This document shows positions 17,251-26,208 of a stretch of DNA of 64,000 nt, piece after piece. The DNA comes from Chloroflexota bacterium. Lineage in GTDB: Bacteria > Chloroflexota > Anaerolineae > Anaerolineales > Anaerolineaceae. A program made the translations under genes and the position numbers. Within the stretch, counting starts at the first letter, position 1. Each line of letters opens with the position of its first letter. The notes beneath the pieces are model-generated. The model made no database searches and was not told the origin of the DNA. It saw only the letters and a list, made by a program, of their open reading frames with translations. The DNA is taken from the NCBI GenBank assembly GCA_021779955.1, contig JAJXZS010000031.1, positions 20,671 to 84,670 of the forward strand. Direction: 5' to 3'.

Positions 17251-18042
17251 TTAGATCTTGATTTCTGCGACCGCGGGATGCACTTTGTAATCACCCAGCG
17301 GATAATAGGGGATCATGTTGTTCTCGAGCCATGTCATGGATGCGCTGGCAGACATTCCCCAATTGGTCGGGCAGATCGAAAGGAATTCGATCATCGAGAA
17401 TCCCAGGCCGCGCAGTTGAACTTCGAACGCCATGCGGATGGCTTTCTTTGCCAGCCGGATGTTCTTGGGGTCATTCAACGAACGACGTACGACGTAGCTC
17501 GAGCCATCCAGTTGGGAGAGCAGTTCGGCAGCCCGGATGGGATATCCCTGGGTTTCCACGTCGCGCCCGTTCTGCGATGAAGTGGTCTTCTGGCCTGGAA
17601 GGGTAGTCGGGGCCATCTGCCCGCCGGTCATGCCGTAGTTGGTGTTATTGATGAAGAAAACCGTGATGTTCTCACCACGGGTGGCTGCGTGGACGATTTC
17701 AGCCATGCCGATCGAAGCCATGTCGCCGTCGCCCTGGTAGGTCATCACGACCTTTTCGGGCAGCACGCGTTTGACGCCCGTTGCCATTGCCGGCGCGCGT
17801 CCGTGAGGCGCCTGCACAAAGTCAAAGTTGAAGTAATTGTAGGCAAACACCGAACAGCCCACTGAAGCCACGCCGATCATCTTTTCCCGAATATTCATCT
17901 CATCGATCACTTCTGCGATCAACCGGTGCGCAATACCGTGCGTGCATCCGGGGCAATAATGGGTGCTCACATCGGTGAGAGAATTCGGTCGTGAATAAAC
18001 CAAAGTTTCGGTATCGTTATCGATCATATCCATGGGGCACAC
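17251..18042 (-). CDS. 2-oxoacid:ferredoxin oxidoreductase, beta (TPP) subunit
   Basis: 263 residues carrying the thiamine pyrophosphate site: [20 protein letters not shown] with [16 protein letters not shown] matches the GDGx(~25-30)NN motif that binds TPP-Mg. [12 protein letters not shown] near residue 30 and the cysteine in SVGCSVF are typical for the family; Cys residues in such subunits can ligate the proximal 4Fe-4S cluster. The gene starts 2 bases after the alpha-subunit stop. Together the complex oxidises a 2-oxoacid to acyl-CoA with reduction of ferredoxin, an oxygen-sensitive reaction consistent with an anaerobic or facultative lifestyle. Confidence 0.94.
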   Translation of the reverse strand: MCPMDMIDNDTETLVYSRPNSLTDVSTHYCPGCTHGIAHRLIAEVIDEMNIREKMIGVASVGCSVFAYNYFNFDFVQAPHGRAPAMATGVKRVLPEKVVMTYQGDGDMASIGMAEIVHAATRGENITVFFINNTNYGMTGGQMAPTTLPGQKTTSSQNGRDVETQGYPIRAAELLSQLDGSSYVVRRSLNDPKNIRLAKKAIRMAFEVQLRGLGFSMIEFLSICPTNWGMSASASMTWLENNMIPYYPLGDYKVHPAVAEIKI

Positions 18043-18044
18043 TC

Positions 18045-19157
18045 CTAGTTCCTTTCCGCCATGCGCTTGAGCCAGCGATCTCTTGGGTGACCCTCGGTCG
18101 TGAGCGGTCCTTTGACCAGATTGCGGATCGAATCCAATACTTCATCGGGATAGGGCACGACTCCGCCGATGCGTGCGCAAAACTCGGTCGGTACCGTAAA
18201 TCGGGTCGCAGCCAACACGTCATCGAGCATCTGCCCCGAACTCATTTCCACCACGAGCATGCCGTCCAGCTTCCTGCTGGCCTGGTAAATGGCTTCCCTG
18301 GGGAACGGGCTCAGGGTGATCGGACGGAGCAGTCCAACTTTGATGCCTTCGGCTCGCGCAGTCCTGACCGCCGAGAGCGAGATTCTACCCGCCGATCCAT
18401 ACGCCACAACTGCGTATTTGGCATCTTCCATGAAGTATTCCCTGTAGCGGATTTCGTTCGCTTCGACCTGCGCCCAACGGTTGAGCATGCGTAAATTTGT
18501 AATTTCCTGCTGGGTGGGATTGAGATTGATCGAGGTCAGAAATCTGCGCTCGCGCCCTTTGGCTCCGGTGACAGCCCAATCGGGGAATTCCGTCTTCATC
18601 GGTAGCATCGCAGGCAGCTCGCAGGGTTCCATCATTTGGCCCAGCATACCATCCATCAAAACCACGGTCACTGACCGGTATTTTTCAGCTAAATCGAACG
18701 CCAATGCCATGAAGTCGACGGCTTCCTGTACATTCGCCGGCGCAAGCACGATGCTGTGATAATCACCATGGCCGCCGCCATGTACGATCTGGTTGTAATC
18801 TCCCTGGGCGGGAGCAATGTTACCCAAACCGGGTCCGCCCCGCATGACGTCCACCAACACCATCGGAAGTTCCGTGCCTGCAATATAAGACACGCCTTCC
18901 ATCATCAAGCTCACGCCGGGGCTCGACGAAGAGCTCATCACCCTCTGGCCTGTACAGGCAGCGCCATACACCATATTGACTGCGGCCAGTTCACTCTCTG
19001 CCTGAACGAACGCACGACCCAGTTCCGGCATCCGCCGCGACATGTACTCAAGTAATTCAGTTTGTGGAGTAATTGGATAGCCAAAATAAGCAGCTACTCC
19101 CGCGCGAACAGCGGCTTCTGCAACAGCCTCATTGCCTTTCATCAATTCTCGAGCCAT
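18045..19157 (-). CDS. 2-oxoacid:ferredoxin oxidoreductase, alpha subunit (KorA/VorB-like)
   Basis: 370 residues with the POR alpha N-terminal domain ([20 protein letters not shown], then [12 protein letters not shown]) and the PFOR domain II segment ([18 protein letters not shown]). The motif [19 protein letters not shown] and RGGPGLGN are hallmarks of the 2-oxoglutarate/2-oxoisovalerate branch. Its ATG follows the ferredoxin subunit by 10 bases. Automated pipelines often name this branch VorB; I would keep both substrate options open. Confidence 0.94.
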   Translation of the reverse strand: MARELMKGNEAVAEAAVRAGVAAYFGYPITPQTELLEYMSRRMPELGRAFVQAESELAAVNMVYGAACTGQRVMSSSSSPGVSLMMEGVSYIAGTELPMVLVDVMRGGPGLGNIAPAQGDYNQIVHGGGHGDYHSIVLAPANVQEAVDFMALAFDLAEKYRSVTVVLMDGMLGQMMEPCELPAMLPMKTEFPDWAVTGAKGRERRFLTSINLNPTQQEITNLRMLNRWAQVEANEIRYREYFMEDAKYAVVAYGSAGRISLSAVRTARAEGIKVGLLRPITLSPFPREAIYQASRKLDGMLVVEMSSGQMLDDVLAATRFTVPTEFCARIGGVVPYPDEVLDSIRNLVKGPLTTEGHPRDRWLKRMAERN

Positions 19158-19167
19158 TCATTTCCTC

Positions 19168-19410
19168 CTATGAGGTCGCCCGGACTACACCGGTCTTTTC
19201 ACGGTAGATGGTAATCGCTGCTTCCGGGCAGATGATTCCGCAAATTCCACAACCGGTGCAGCCTTCAGAAATGAGGGTAGCCGGATGGTACCCTTTGGCC
19301 GTGATGTGATCGGCAGCGAGTCCCAATACGTTTTGCGGGCAGGCACCAACGCACAACTCACATCCCTTGCAGTAGGCCTCGTTCACTACTATTCGTCCCT
19401 TTGGGGGCAT
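19168..19410 (-). CDS. 2-oxoacid:ferredoxin oxidoreductase, delta (2x4Fe-4S) subunit
   Basis: 80-residue bacterial-type ferredoxin subunit with two cluster motifs, CKGCELCVGACP and CTGCGICGIICP, each CxxCxxCxxxC followed by proline. It passes electrons from the TPP subunit to external ferredoxin. First gene of the operon; an AGGAGG site lies five bases before the ATG. Confidence 0.95.
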   Translation of the reverse strand: MPPKGRIVVNEAYCKGCELCVGACPQNVLGLAADHITAKGYHPATLISEGCTGCGICGIICPEAAITIYREKTGVVRATS

Positions 19411-19474
19411 TCATTCCTCCTTTTCGGAAACCTGGGTAGGATTATTACATTGAATTTGGACAAAAGCAGTTGTA

Positions 19475-19480
19475 ATTATA
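19475..19480 (-). promoter_or_regulatory. -10 box of the oxidoreductase operon
   Basis: TATAAT on the minus strand (19480-19475), about 65 bases before the delta-subunit start. No convincing -35 element; the flanking spacer is AT-rich. Confidence 0.45.
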
Positions 19481-19551
19481 GCATTATTATTATCCACACT
19501 TTTTAAGACAACTTAAAGTGTCATGCATCACATGGATGCTTGTAGATTTTC

Positions 19552-20577
19552 CTAACTTTGTCCAGACAAATAAGGCGCTCCGATGGGATGATTGAACCAA
19601 CTGTTCGCTTCGCGGACCGCACTTTCGATCGTGTGCACCGGCTCCCAGCCAAGCTCCCTTTTAGCCCTGGCATTGCTGTAATAGAAGTACCTGCCCACTT
19701 GATAGAGAAGCTCAGATCCCACGGGCAAATCGAGCACATGTTCAATGGCCTTGTAGCTACCCCGCACCACTCTCAACAAACCCGGCGGGATGATCAATTG
19801 AGGGGCTGGCACCCCTGTCACATTGGCGACCAACCTGACAAAGTTCGTGATGGTAACGTTGAGATTGCCGAGGATGTAGCGCTCTCCGGTTCTGCCGTGT
19901 TCATACGCCGCCAGAACTCCGCTGACCAGGTCTTCCACGTGGATCAGGTTCAGTCCGCCATCTGTTGAGACGTGCAGCTTGCCTTTGGCGATCTTCTGAA
20001 TGATCGAGCTGTTCTGCCTGTAAATGTCGCCCGCGCCAAGAATGACGCTCGGGTTGACGATCACTGCATCCAACCCGCGGCTGACCGCTTTTTGCACTTC
20101 CATCTCTGCAAGATATTTTGCATATCCGTACGTCCAGTGCGAAGGCAGTTCGTTCCAGGTGTGGGTTTCGTCCATTTCCATCGCCTTGACCCCTGCCGGA
20201 AGCGCAACGGGTACTCCAAGCGCAGCCACCGAACTGATGTACAGCGCGCGTTTGACACCCTTCTGCAGAGCTGCATCGAGTACATTTCGCGTGCCTTCTA
20301 CAGTGATCTTGATTGCGGCGTTGAGATCGCTCCCGCCGTTCATCATTGCCGCGGCATGAAAGACGGCATCCATGCCGTCGGATGCCGTTAAAATGGACGC
20401 GGGATCGCTCACATCGCCAATGAAATGCTCTACTGGAAGCCCGTTGAGCAACGTCAACAGGCTGTTCTCCCGCCTGAACGCGCGAACCTGCCATCCCTGC
20501 CTGATCAGACCCCTGCAGATGGACCCGCCGACAAAACCGGTTGAACCGGTGACAAGTGCCCTCACTTGCCTACCCAC
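19552..20577 (-). CDS. NAD-dependent epimerase/dehydratase (extended SDR)
   Basis: 341-residue extended short-chain dehydrogenase. The Rossmann glycine motif is GSTGFVGG (residues 11-18) and the catalytic pair is Tyr150/Lys154 in YGYAK, with serine at SSVAALG upstream. The family includes dihydroflavonol-4-reductase-like and 3-beta-HSD-like enzymes acting on sugar nucleotides or lipid-like substrates. Its first 16 bases overlap the end of the thiolase gene, so the two are cotranscribed, which fits a lipid or acyl-CoA context better than a sugar one. Substrate unknown. Confidence 0.92.
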   Translation of the reverse strand: MGRQVRALVTGSTGFVGGSICRGLIRQGWQVRAFRRENSLLTLLNGLPVEHFIGDVSDPASILTASDGMDAVFHAAAMMNGGSDLNAAIKITVEGTRNVLDAALQKGVKRALYISSVAALGVPVALPAGVKAMEMDETHTWNELPSHWTYGYAKYLAEMEVQKAVSRGLDAVIVNPSVILGAGDIYRQNSSIIQKIAKGKLHVSTDGGLNLIHVEDLVSGVLAAYEHGRTGERYILGNLNVTITNFVRLVANVTGVPAPQLIIPPGLLRVVRGSYKAIEHVLDLPVGSELLYQVGRYFYYSNARAKRELGWEPVHTIESAVREANSWFNHPIGAPYLSGQS

Positions 20578-21782
20578 TCGACGATGGTCGCCTCACCCTG
20601 GCCCACTCCAACGCATAATGTTGCCGCGCCGTAGAACGGCTTTGGCATTTCAGGCGCGCGGCGTTTCATCTCGTGGACCAACGTGGTCAGTATGCGTGCT
20701 CCGGAACACCCCAGCGGATGGCCCAGGGCAATCGCTCCGCCGTTGACGTTCGTGATTTCCTGACTGATGCCCAGCTCACGGATCACTGCCAGGGATTGCA
20801 CAGCAAAGGCTTCATTCAATTCCACCAAACCCAGATCGGCGACTTCGATACCGGCACGCGTGAGCGCTTTGCGCATCGCAGGTACGGGGCCGAACCCCAT
20901 CACCCTGGGTTCTACGCCTGCAGCTGCTGCCGAGCGAATGCGTACCATGGGCATCAGGTTCAGTTCTTTTGCCTTATCGGCGCTCATCACAAGCAAGGCT
21001 GCTGCGCCGTCATTCAGACCCGAGGAATTACCTGCCGTTACGCTGCCGTTGGCGCGAAACGCCGGTTTGAGCTTTGCCAGCGATTCGAGCGTCGTATCCC
21101 TGCGCGGCCGCTCGTCTGTGGCGACCACCAGGGTTTCCTGCTTCTTTTGCGGCACAACGACCGGAACGATCTCTTCAGCGAACCTGCCGGCGTCGATCGC
21201 CGCAACTGCCCGCCTGTGGCTCTCGACTGCAAACGCATCCTGCTCTTCGCGTGTGATGCCCGTCTGCGCTGCGATGTTTTCAGCTGTCTCGCCCATCGCT
21301 TCAGTGCCGTATAACTCAGCCATTCGCAGGTTTGGATAACGCCAGCCCAGCGCGGTATCGTATGCCGTCAGGTTCCCAAACGGAAAACCTTGCTCGGCTT
21401 TTGGCAGTGAATAGGGAGCGCGCGACATGCTTTCCACCCCGCCCGCAATATAGACCTCGCCATCGCCAGCTTTGATCGCCCGGTAAGCTGTGTTCACGGC
21501 AGCCAGCCCTGATGCGCAAAGGCGGTTGAATGTCAGCGCAGGCACACTGACCGGGAACCCGGCCAGAAGCGATGCCATCCTGGCAACATTACGGTTGTCC
21601 TCACCGGCCTGATTGGCGCAGCCCATATATACTTCTTCAACGATCTCCGGGGAAATACCTGTCCGCCTGGCCAGTTCCTGCAAAACGAGTGCTGCCAAAT
21701 CGTCCGGGCGCACCTTCGAAAGTGCGCCGCCCAATGCTCCGATCGGTGTCCGCACAGCTTCCACGATCACAACATCGTTCAT
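20562..21782 (-). CDS. Acetyl-CoA acetyltransferase (thiolase)
   Basis: 406 residues from the ATG at 21782-21780, five bases behind GGAGG; a TTG four codons earlier is not needed. Thiolase interconverts two acetyl-CoA and acetoacetyl-CoA or cleaves 3-ketoacyl-CoA. The acyl-enzyme cysteine is Cys89 in [10 protein letters not shown], the general-base histidine is in [16 protein letters not shown], and the second cysteine is in LCVGVGQG. All active-site residues are intact. It overlaps the SDR gene by 16 bases. Biosynthetic versus degradative direction cannot be told from the sequence. Confidence 0.95.
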   Translation of the reverse strand: MNDVVIVEAVRTPIGALGGALSKVRPDDLAALVLQELARRTGISPEIVEEVYMGCANQAGEDNRNVARMASLLAGFPVSVPALTFNRLCASGLAAVNTAYRAIKAGDGEVYIAGGVESMSRAPYSLPKAEQGFPFGNLTAYDTALGWRYPNLRMAELYGTEAMGETAENIAAQTGITREEQDAFAVESHRRAVAAIDAGRFAEEIVPVVVPQKKQETLVVATDERPRRDTTLESLAKLKPAFRANGSVTAGNSSGLNDGAAALLVMSADKAKELNLMPMVRIRSAAAAGVEPRVMGFGPVPAMRKALTRAGIEVADLGLVELNEAFAVQSLAVIRELGISQEITNVNGGAIALGHPLGCSGARILTTLVHEMKRRAPEMPKPFYGAATLCVGVGQGEATIVEWVGK

Positions 21783-21960
21783 CGATTCCTCCAAATACGG
21801 GGTGTCAGAAAAATTTTACCACCGAAACATTTTTGATCCTTGTTCCAGATTGGCTCGCTAATGGGCAGCGCTTAATCATGAGATTCATTTATAATCTAAG
21901 AAGGTCTATTGTTAATTGGGGTCTTATTTGACTGCAGTCCAAAATGGAGACTTGAACCTG

Positions 21961-23421
21961 GTGTTTCGCCGCTGCCGCGCTCTCAAATGGATGCTGTTGT
22001 TCGTTTTAAGCCTGATGCTGGCTGCGTGCTCGGGCAATGGAAACAACGGAGTACTGGCTGCGGGCAAAACTTACGAGGTTGCTCCCGGTTTTCGCGAGTT
22101 CTACCAGACCTTGGGCGGAGAAGACGTGCTCGGCCCAGCCATTTCCGAGAATTTCTCCTTCCAGTCGCTCCAGTGCCAGTACACCGTCAATACGCTCCTG
22201 TGCATGAACCCCGCCGCCACCGACGCGTCGCGGTTCAGCCTCTATCCCCTCGGCATCCCCATGAATGTCCGCGAAGATCCGGCTGCCAGCCCCACCCAGG
22301 GCAGTGGGGTCGTTGTCAATGGCTACGAGATCTATGAAGAGTTCCTGACGCTTTACGAAAAACTTTCAGGCAGCCAGTATGCCGGAGCCCCTCTGACCCA
22401 GGTGCGTCTGAACTATTCCCAGCAGCGCATCGAGCAATTCTTCGAGAATGTCGGCTTCTATCGGAAATTCAGCGATCCTCCGGGTCAGGTCCACCTTCTG
22501 GCGTACGGCGCATTTTCCTGCGAAAAGAACTGCAACTACAGTCCGAGTGTGGATGCGCTGATCATCAGCTCGACTCAAGCGGTTGATGACGAGCCATTCC
22601 TCGCCGGCCTGGGCAAGATCGGCGGCGCAACCATCTTCGGTCGTCCTCTCACCCAACCCTACATCGCTTCCGATGGCTTCGAAGAGCAGGTCTACGAAAA
22701 CGCCGTGCTCTACGCGCCACCTGGCAACACCTCGGCAGTCAAGCTGCGCCCGCTTTCGATCCTGCTCAATCTGAATCGTACAGATCCCGGGCCAAAAATC
22801 TACGGCAGCCAGGATGGTGTCGTCTTCTATCCCACTTCGGGCGAACTCGGTTATCACGTGCCGCTCGATTTCGACCGCTTCATCACCGCCCACGGCGGTC
22901 TGGATGTCTCGGGCAATCCCATCGCTGAAGTATACGAAGTGGCACCAGGGACTTACCGTCAATGCTTCGAGAATTATTGCCTCGATTACAATCCGTTGGC
23001 AGAATCAGATAAAGTAACTCTCGCCCCCCTGGGCAAATCCTACCTCGACCAGCTCCAAAAACAGACGACCTCGCAGGAGCTGTTCACCTTCAGCCCCGAT
23101 ACGGTCTCCCTGCAAGCGTCCGAGCAATCCAAGCAGATCGCACCCGACGCATCGCAGACAATTCAAATCCTGGTCAGTCGCAAGTCCGACGGGCAGCCGC
23201 TCGCCAACCTCGAAGCCGATCTCGATGTCACCCTGCCGGTTGACACACACTACACCGCTGCGTTCCCCGCAACCCAATCCGATGGAAAATCTACGGTCAC
23301 AGTTCCTGCGATGACCGGTTATCCGAACGGATCGATCCTTGTTTATCGCGTTTGTCTGAAAACTGCCACAACCGACCCGGTCTGCGCGACGGGCAGCTAC
23401 ATCCTCTGGAAAACTCCCTGA
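21961..23421 (+). CDS. Lipoprotein with four F..G..G.P repeats
   Basis: About 486 residues from the GTG at 21961, which has GGAGA ten bases upstream and gives a basic n-region (FRRCRALKW), a hydrophobic core and the lipobox LAAC; the open frame reaches back to 21916. The mature protein has four related units of about 55 residues, near residues 44-98, 128-182, 213-265 and 304-358. Each unit has the pattern F.....GG..v.G.P.te, then a QyFEn.. strand, and ends near V.L.PLG (for example FLAGLGKIGGATIFGRPLTQ). Such repeats recur in Chloroflexota surface proteins. The last 120 residues form an Ig-like domain. Function unknown, presumably surface binding. Confidence 0.85.
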   Translation: MFRRCRALKWMLLFVLSLMLAACSGNGNNGVLAAGKTYEVAPGFREFYQTLGGEDVLGPAISENFSFQSLQCQYTVNTLLCMNPAATDASRFSLYPLGIPMNVREDPAASPTQGSGVVVNGYEIYEEFLTLYEKLSGSQYAGAPLTQVRLNYSQQRIEQFFENVGFYRKFSDPPGQVHLLAYGAFSCEKNCNYSPSVDALIISSTQAVDDEPFLAGLGKIGGATIFGRPLTQPYIASDGFEEQVYENAVLYAPPGNTSAVKLRPLSILLNLNRTDPGPKIYGSQDGVVFYPTSGELGYHVPLDFDRFITAHGGLDVSGNPIAEVYEVAPGTYRQCFENYCLDYNPLAESDKVTLAPLGKSYLDQLQKQTTSQELFTFSPDTVSLQASEQSKQIAPDASQTIQILVSRKSDGQPLANLEADLDVTLPVDTHYTAAFPATQSDGKSTVTVPAMTGYPNGSILVYRVCLKTATTDPVCATGSYILWKTP

Positions 23422-24390
23422 TTACGGCCGGGTTTCGGCGAAAACTGCAACCCTGGCTATGACACCCTGAATCGAATAGACATTCAGAGAAAAAGGCACG
23501 CCGCTTCCGCTCGAAGTGTCGATCGCGATATCCAGCCTGCGCACGCCGTTCACTTTTCCCTGGTCATCATAGCTGACCGCTGTGATGGTGAGTGTCTTGG
23601 CGCCTCCTGCTGCCTCTGTATAAACGCCCTGCCCTGTGATCGAAGCTGAATAACCATCCGGAGAAATGACGATCTCAGGATTGCCAGGCTGGATACCTGG
23701 CGCCCCCGGCGTGGATTCGACATTGCTTGCAGTCAACACGTTCAGCGTGATCGAATATTGTGAAGCCACCGGAGGTGGGAAGTATGCATACAAGGGCAGG
23801 CTTGCGCCTGATGCCAGTTCAGCAATCGGGAACAGGGCATTTTGGGTTACAGCGGTGCCGGTCTGCGTATCCGTAAGCTGGAATTCAGCCGAGAAGTTGG
23901 TCAACGCGTTTTCCTGCTGATTGTTCACCTGGGCAAAGCAATACAAACCGCCGCTGGCCGCGGGGACGCACTCTGTCGATGCTACCGCGACCGGGACCGT
24001 CGTAGCCTCAAGCGGCGAAGGAGTAAGTTGATTTTGCTGCGGCTGGGGAATGATCAACTTGGTGCCCACCGGCATCATATACGGATCGACGGTCGGATTG
24101 GCTGCTTTCAGTTCATCGACGGTGATCCCATTCTTCCAGGCGATCACACCCAGAGTATCCTTCTCTTTTACAACGTATATGACAGGAGTGGGAGAAGGTG
24201 TTGGCGATGGCGTGGCGGTGGGAGCATTCTTTGGCGTGGCCGTGACGGTGGGCGTTTGGGTGATCGTAGAATAGGCCGTCAGGTTGCCCGGCTGAGTTGA
24301 TTGGGCGGGATTTTGCGATGGTACAGGCGAGCAGGCGCCCGCGAATAGACCGGCAAGTATCAATGTTGTAAGGATTTTCAAGGTTCTCAT
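23422..24390 (-). CDS. LysM-domain lipoprotein
   Basis: About 322 residues from the ATG at 24390-24388. Signal peptide with lipobox (FAGAC), a Thr/Pro linker (TPTVTATPKNAPTATPSPTP), then one LysM domain (YVVKEKDTLGVIAWKNGI to LIIPQ, about residues 70-115) expected to bind peptidoglycan or related glycans, then a beta-rich C-terminal region of about 190 residues with no recognised family. It has no ribosome site; a TATAAT lies 7 bases before the ATG, so the mRNA may be leaderless. It is convergent with the repeat lipoprotein and divergent from the TPR gene. Confidence 0.88.
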   Translation of the reverse strand: MRTLKILTTLILAGLFAGACSPVPSQNPAQSTQPGNLTAYSTITQTPTVTATPKNAPTATPSPTPSPTPVIYVVKEKDTLGVIAWKNGITVDELKAANPTVDPYMMPVGTKLIIPQPQQNQLTPSPLEATTVPVAVASTECVPAASGGLYCFAQVNNQQENALTNFSAEFQLTDTQTGTAVTQNALFPIAELASGASLPLYAYFPPPVASQYSITLNVLTASNVESTPGAPGIQPGNPEIVISPDGYSASITGQGVYTEAAGGAKTLTITAVSYDDQGKVNGVRRLDIAIDTSSGSGVPFSLNVYSIQGVIARVAVFAETRP

Positions 24391-24397
24391 AGGCTGG

Positions 24398-24403
24398 ATT
24401 ATA
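24398..24403 (-). promoter_or_regulatory. -10 box for a leaderless mRNA (LysM lipoprotein)
   Basis: TATAAT on the minus strand, 7 bases before the ATG at 24390; the expected transcription start falls at or next to the A of the start codon. Confidence 0.5.
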
Positions 24404-24421
24404 CCTCGACACGCCTCTCGC

Positions 24422-24450
24422 TTGCTGCGTGCCAAAGGCTATGCTAAACT
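24422..24450 (+). promoter_or_regulatory. Promoter for a leaderless mRNA (TPR protein)
   Basis: TTGCTG (24422-24427), 17-base spacer, extended -10 TGC-TAAACT (24445-24450), then 6 bases to the ATG at 24457. The -35 hexamer makes this the best formed of the leaderless candidates. Confidence 0.55.
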
Positions 24451-24456
24451 ACTGGA

Positions 24457-26190
24457 ATGAATCGTGAGGAGAGGATTTTAGAGGACGCCAAAACAGCAGT
24501 CAAGGCCGGCGATCTCGCCCGAGCCCGCGAACTGCTCACCGAATACTTCAAAACTCAGCCTAAAAATCCTGATGCCTGGCTGTGGATGAGCGCAGCTGTC
24601 ACCACGGATGCTGACCGCCTCGCCTGCCTGAAGCGCGCGCTGGCCATCGACCCCAAAAATCAGGCTGCAATTGCCGGCTTGCGCATGATGGGCGAAAAGG
24701 TGGGAAAGCCTCTCCGTCTCATCCGCACAGAGCCGGTCATCGAAAAAGTAAGCGCCTTCCAAAAGTTTCTGGATGAAAAGCTGCCTGTATTTCTGGCCAC
24801 CGCGAAAGAAAAGCCGGTGCTTTACGGCGTTTCAGCATTCGCGCTGCTGGTTCTCTTCATTGTAGGAGTATTCTCGCTCTTCGCACCCAAAAATCAAAAT
24901 GATCCCAATGACATTATGCGCTGGGCGACCCCACTGCCAACGAACACACCCACCCCGGTCCCCACTCCAACCTACATCGGTCCCCAACCACTTTGGATGA
25001 AGTTGGAAGCTACCTTCACCCCAACAGCCATGTTCGTGGCCACGCCGCATAGCCGCATGGAAGCTTATTCAGCCGGAATGAAGGCGTACGAGCAGCAGAA
25101 TTGGCCCAGGGCGGTTGAGTATCTCAACCAGGCCCTCGCCTCGGAACCTAACTCGCCTGACATTCTCTACCATCTTGGGGATGCTTATCGCTTTTTGGAT
25201 CGCTACCCTGATGCTGAAACAGCCTACAACAAAGCAATTGATGTCGATGCTTCATTCGCCCCTGCCTATCTTGGTCTTGGGAGAGTTTATATCTATGGGC
25301 CTTCACCTGATCTCAACCAGGCTCAAGTAATGCTGGAGCAGGCGATCGTCCTCAACAACACCTTGTTCGAGGCTTATCTCGAACTTGCGCACGTCGCCAT
25401 CCTGAATAAAGACCCGGACCTGGCGTTAAACTGGATCAGCCGCCTCAATGGCTTGCTTCCCGAAACCGCCCAGGCTGATTACTATCTCGCATACGCTTAT
25501 TATCTTAAAGGCGATCCGGCTCAGGCGTTGCCTGCCATTCAGAAAGCCAATCAATTGGATCTGACGCTCCTGCCGGTTTATCTCTTGTGGGGACAGATCC
25601 TTCAGCAGAATGGCGATTTCAAAGCATCGCTTGATCCGACCAGCACATACCTTACCTATGCGCCAACCGATACCAGCGGCATACTCACGCTGGCGTCCGG
25701 CTACTTCCATATCGGCGAATATGACCCTGCGATGACTGCACTGACCACGGTTATCGACACCCGCCCCGATATCATCGAAGCTTACCTCATGCGGGCTCAG
25801 ATCTACATGGCCAGGCAGGATTATCCAAACGCCCAGGCTGATTACGAAGCGGTTCTCAAAATCGATCCAAACTCCTTCGATGCCAGCCTTGGACGTGGAT
25901 TGGCGCTATTTGAAAACAACAATCCGGGAAGCGCGTACATGCAGTTCACCCACATGGACAAAACGCCAACCAATGATTCCCAAAGGGCACAGCTTGTTTA
26001 CTGGCAGGCGATGTGCCTGTATACATTAGGCGAAACGGATAAGGCCATTTCCGCTTTTGAGGCATACCTGGCTTATCCGGTTGAAATTCAAGACCTCAAG
26101 GCGCGCGAGAATGCTGAGGCAATTTACCAGGTATTGACCGCGCCTACACCCACTCCTACTCTTTCTGCTTCTCCATCGCCCACTCCTTAA
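24457..26190 (+). CDS. Membrane-anchored TPR protein
   Basis: 577 residues. The first 75 residues are a cytoplasmic TPR pair (AKTAVKAGDLARARELLTEY, then AWLWMSAAVTTDADRLACLK). One TM helix (about 126-146, YGVSAFALLVLFIVGVFSLF) leads to a Thr/Pro linker (PLPTNTPTPVPTPT) and then about nine TPR motifs outside the membrane, e.g. EAYLMRAQIYMARQDYPNAQ. The C-terminus is a second Thr/Pro/Ser tail. So it is a scaffold with TPRs on both sides of the membrane. It is followed after 18 bases by the degenerate penicillin-binding protein, and the pair probably acts together. Confidence 0.9.
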   Translation: MNREERILEDAKTAVKAGDLARARELLTEYFKTQPKNPDAWLWMSAAVTTDADRLACLKRALAIDPKNQAAIAGLRMMGEKVGKPLRLIRTEPVIEKVSAFQKFLDEKLPVFLATAKEKPVLYGVSAFALLVLFIVGVFSLFAPKNQNDPNDIMRWATPLPTNTPTPVPTPTYIGPQPLWMKLEATFTPTAMFVATPHSRMEAYSAGMKAYEQQNWPRAVEYLNQALASEPNSPDILYHLGDAYRFLDRYPDAETAYNKAIDVDASFAPAYLGLGRVYIYGPSPDLNQAQVMLEQAIVLNNTLFEAYLELAHVAILNKDPDLALNWISRLNGLLPETAQADYYLAYAYYLKGDPAQALPAIQKANQLDLTLLPVYLLWGQILQQNGDFKASLDPTSTYLTYAPTDTSGILTLASGYFHIGEYDPAMTALTTVIDTRPDIIEAYLMRAQIYMARQDYPNAQADYEAVLKIDPNSFDASLGRGLALFENNNPGSAYMQFTHMDKTPTNDSQRAQLVYWQAMCLYTLGETDKAISAFEAYLAYPVEIQDLKARENAEAIYQVLTAPTPTPTLSASPSPTP

Positions 26191-26208
26191 GGGTCTCCCG
26201 GGCAGCCT

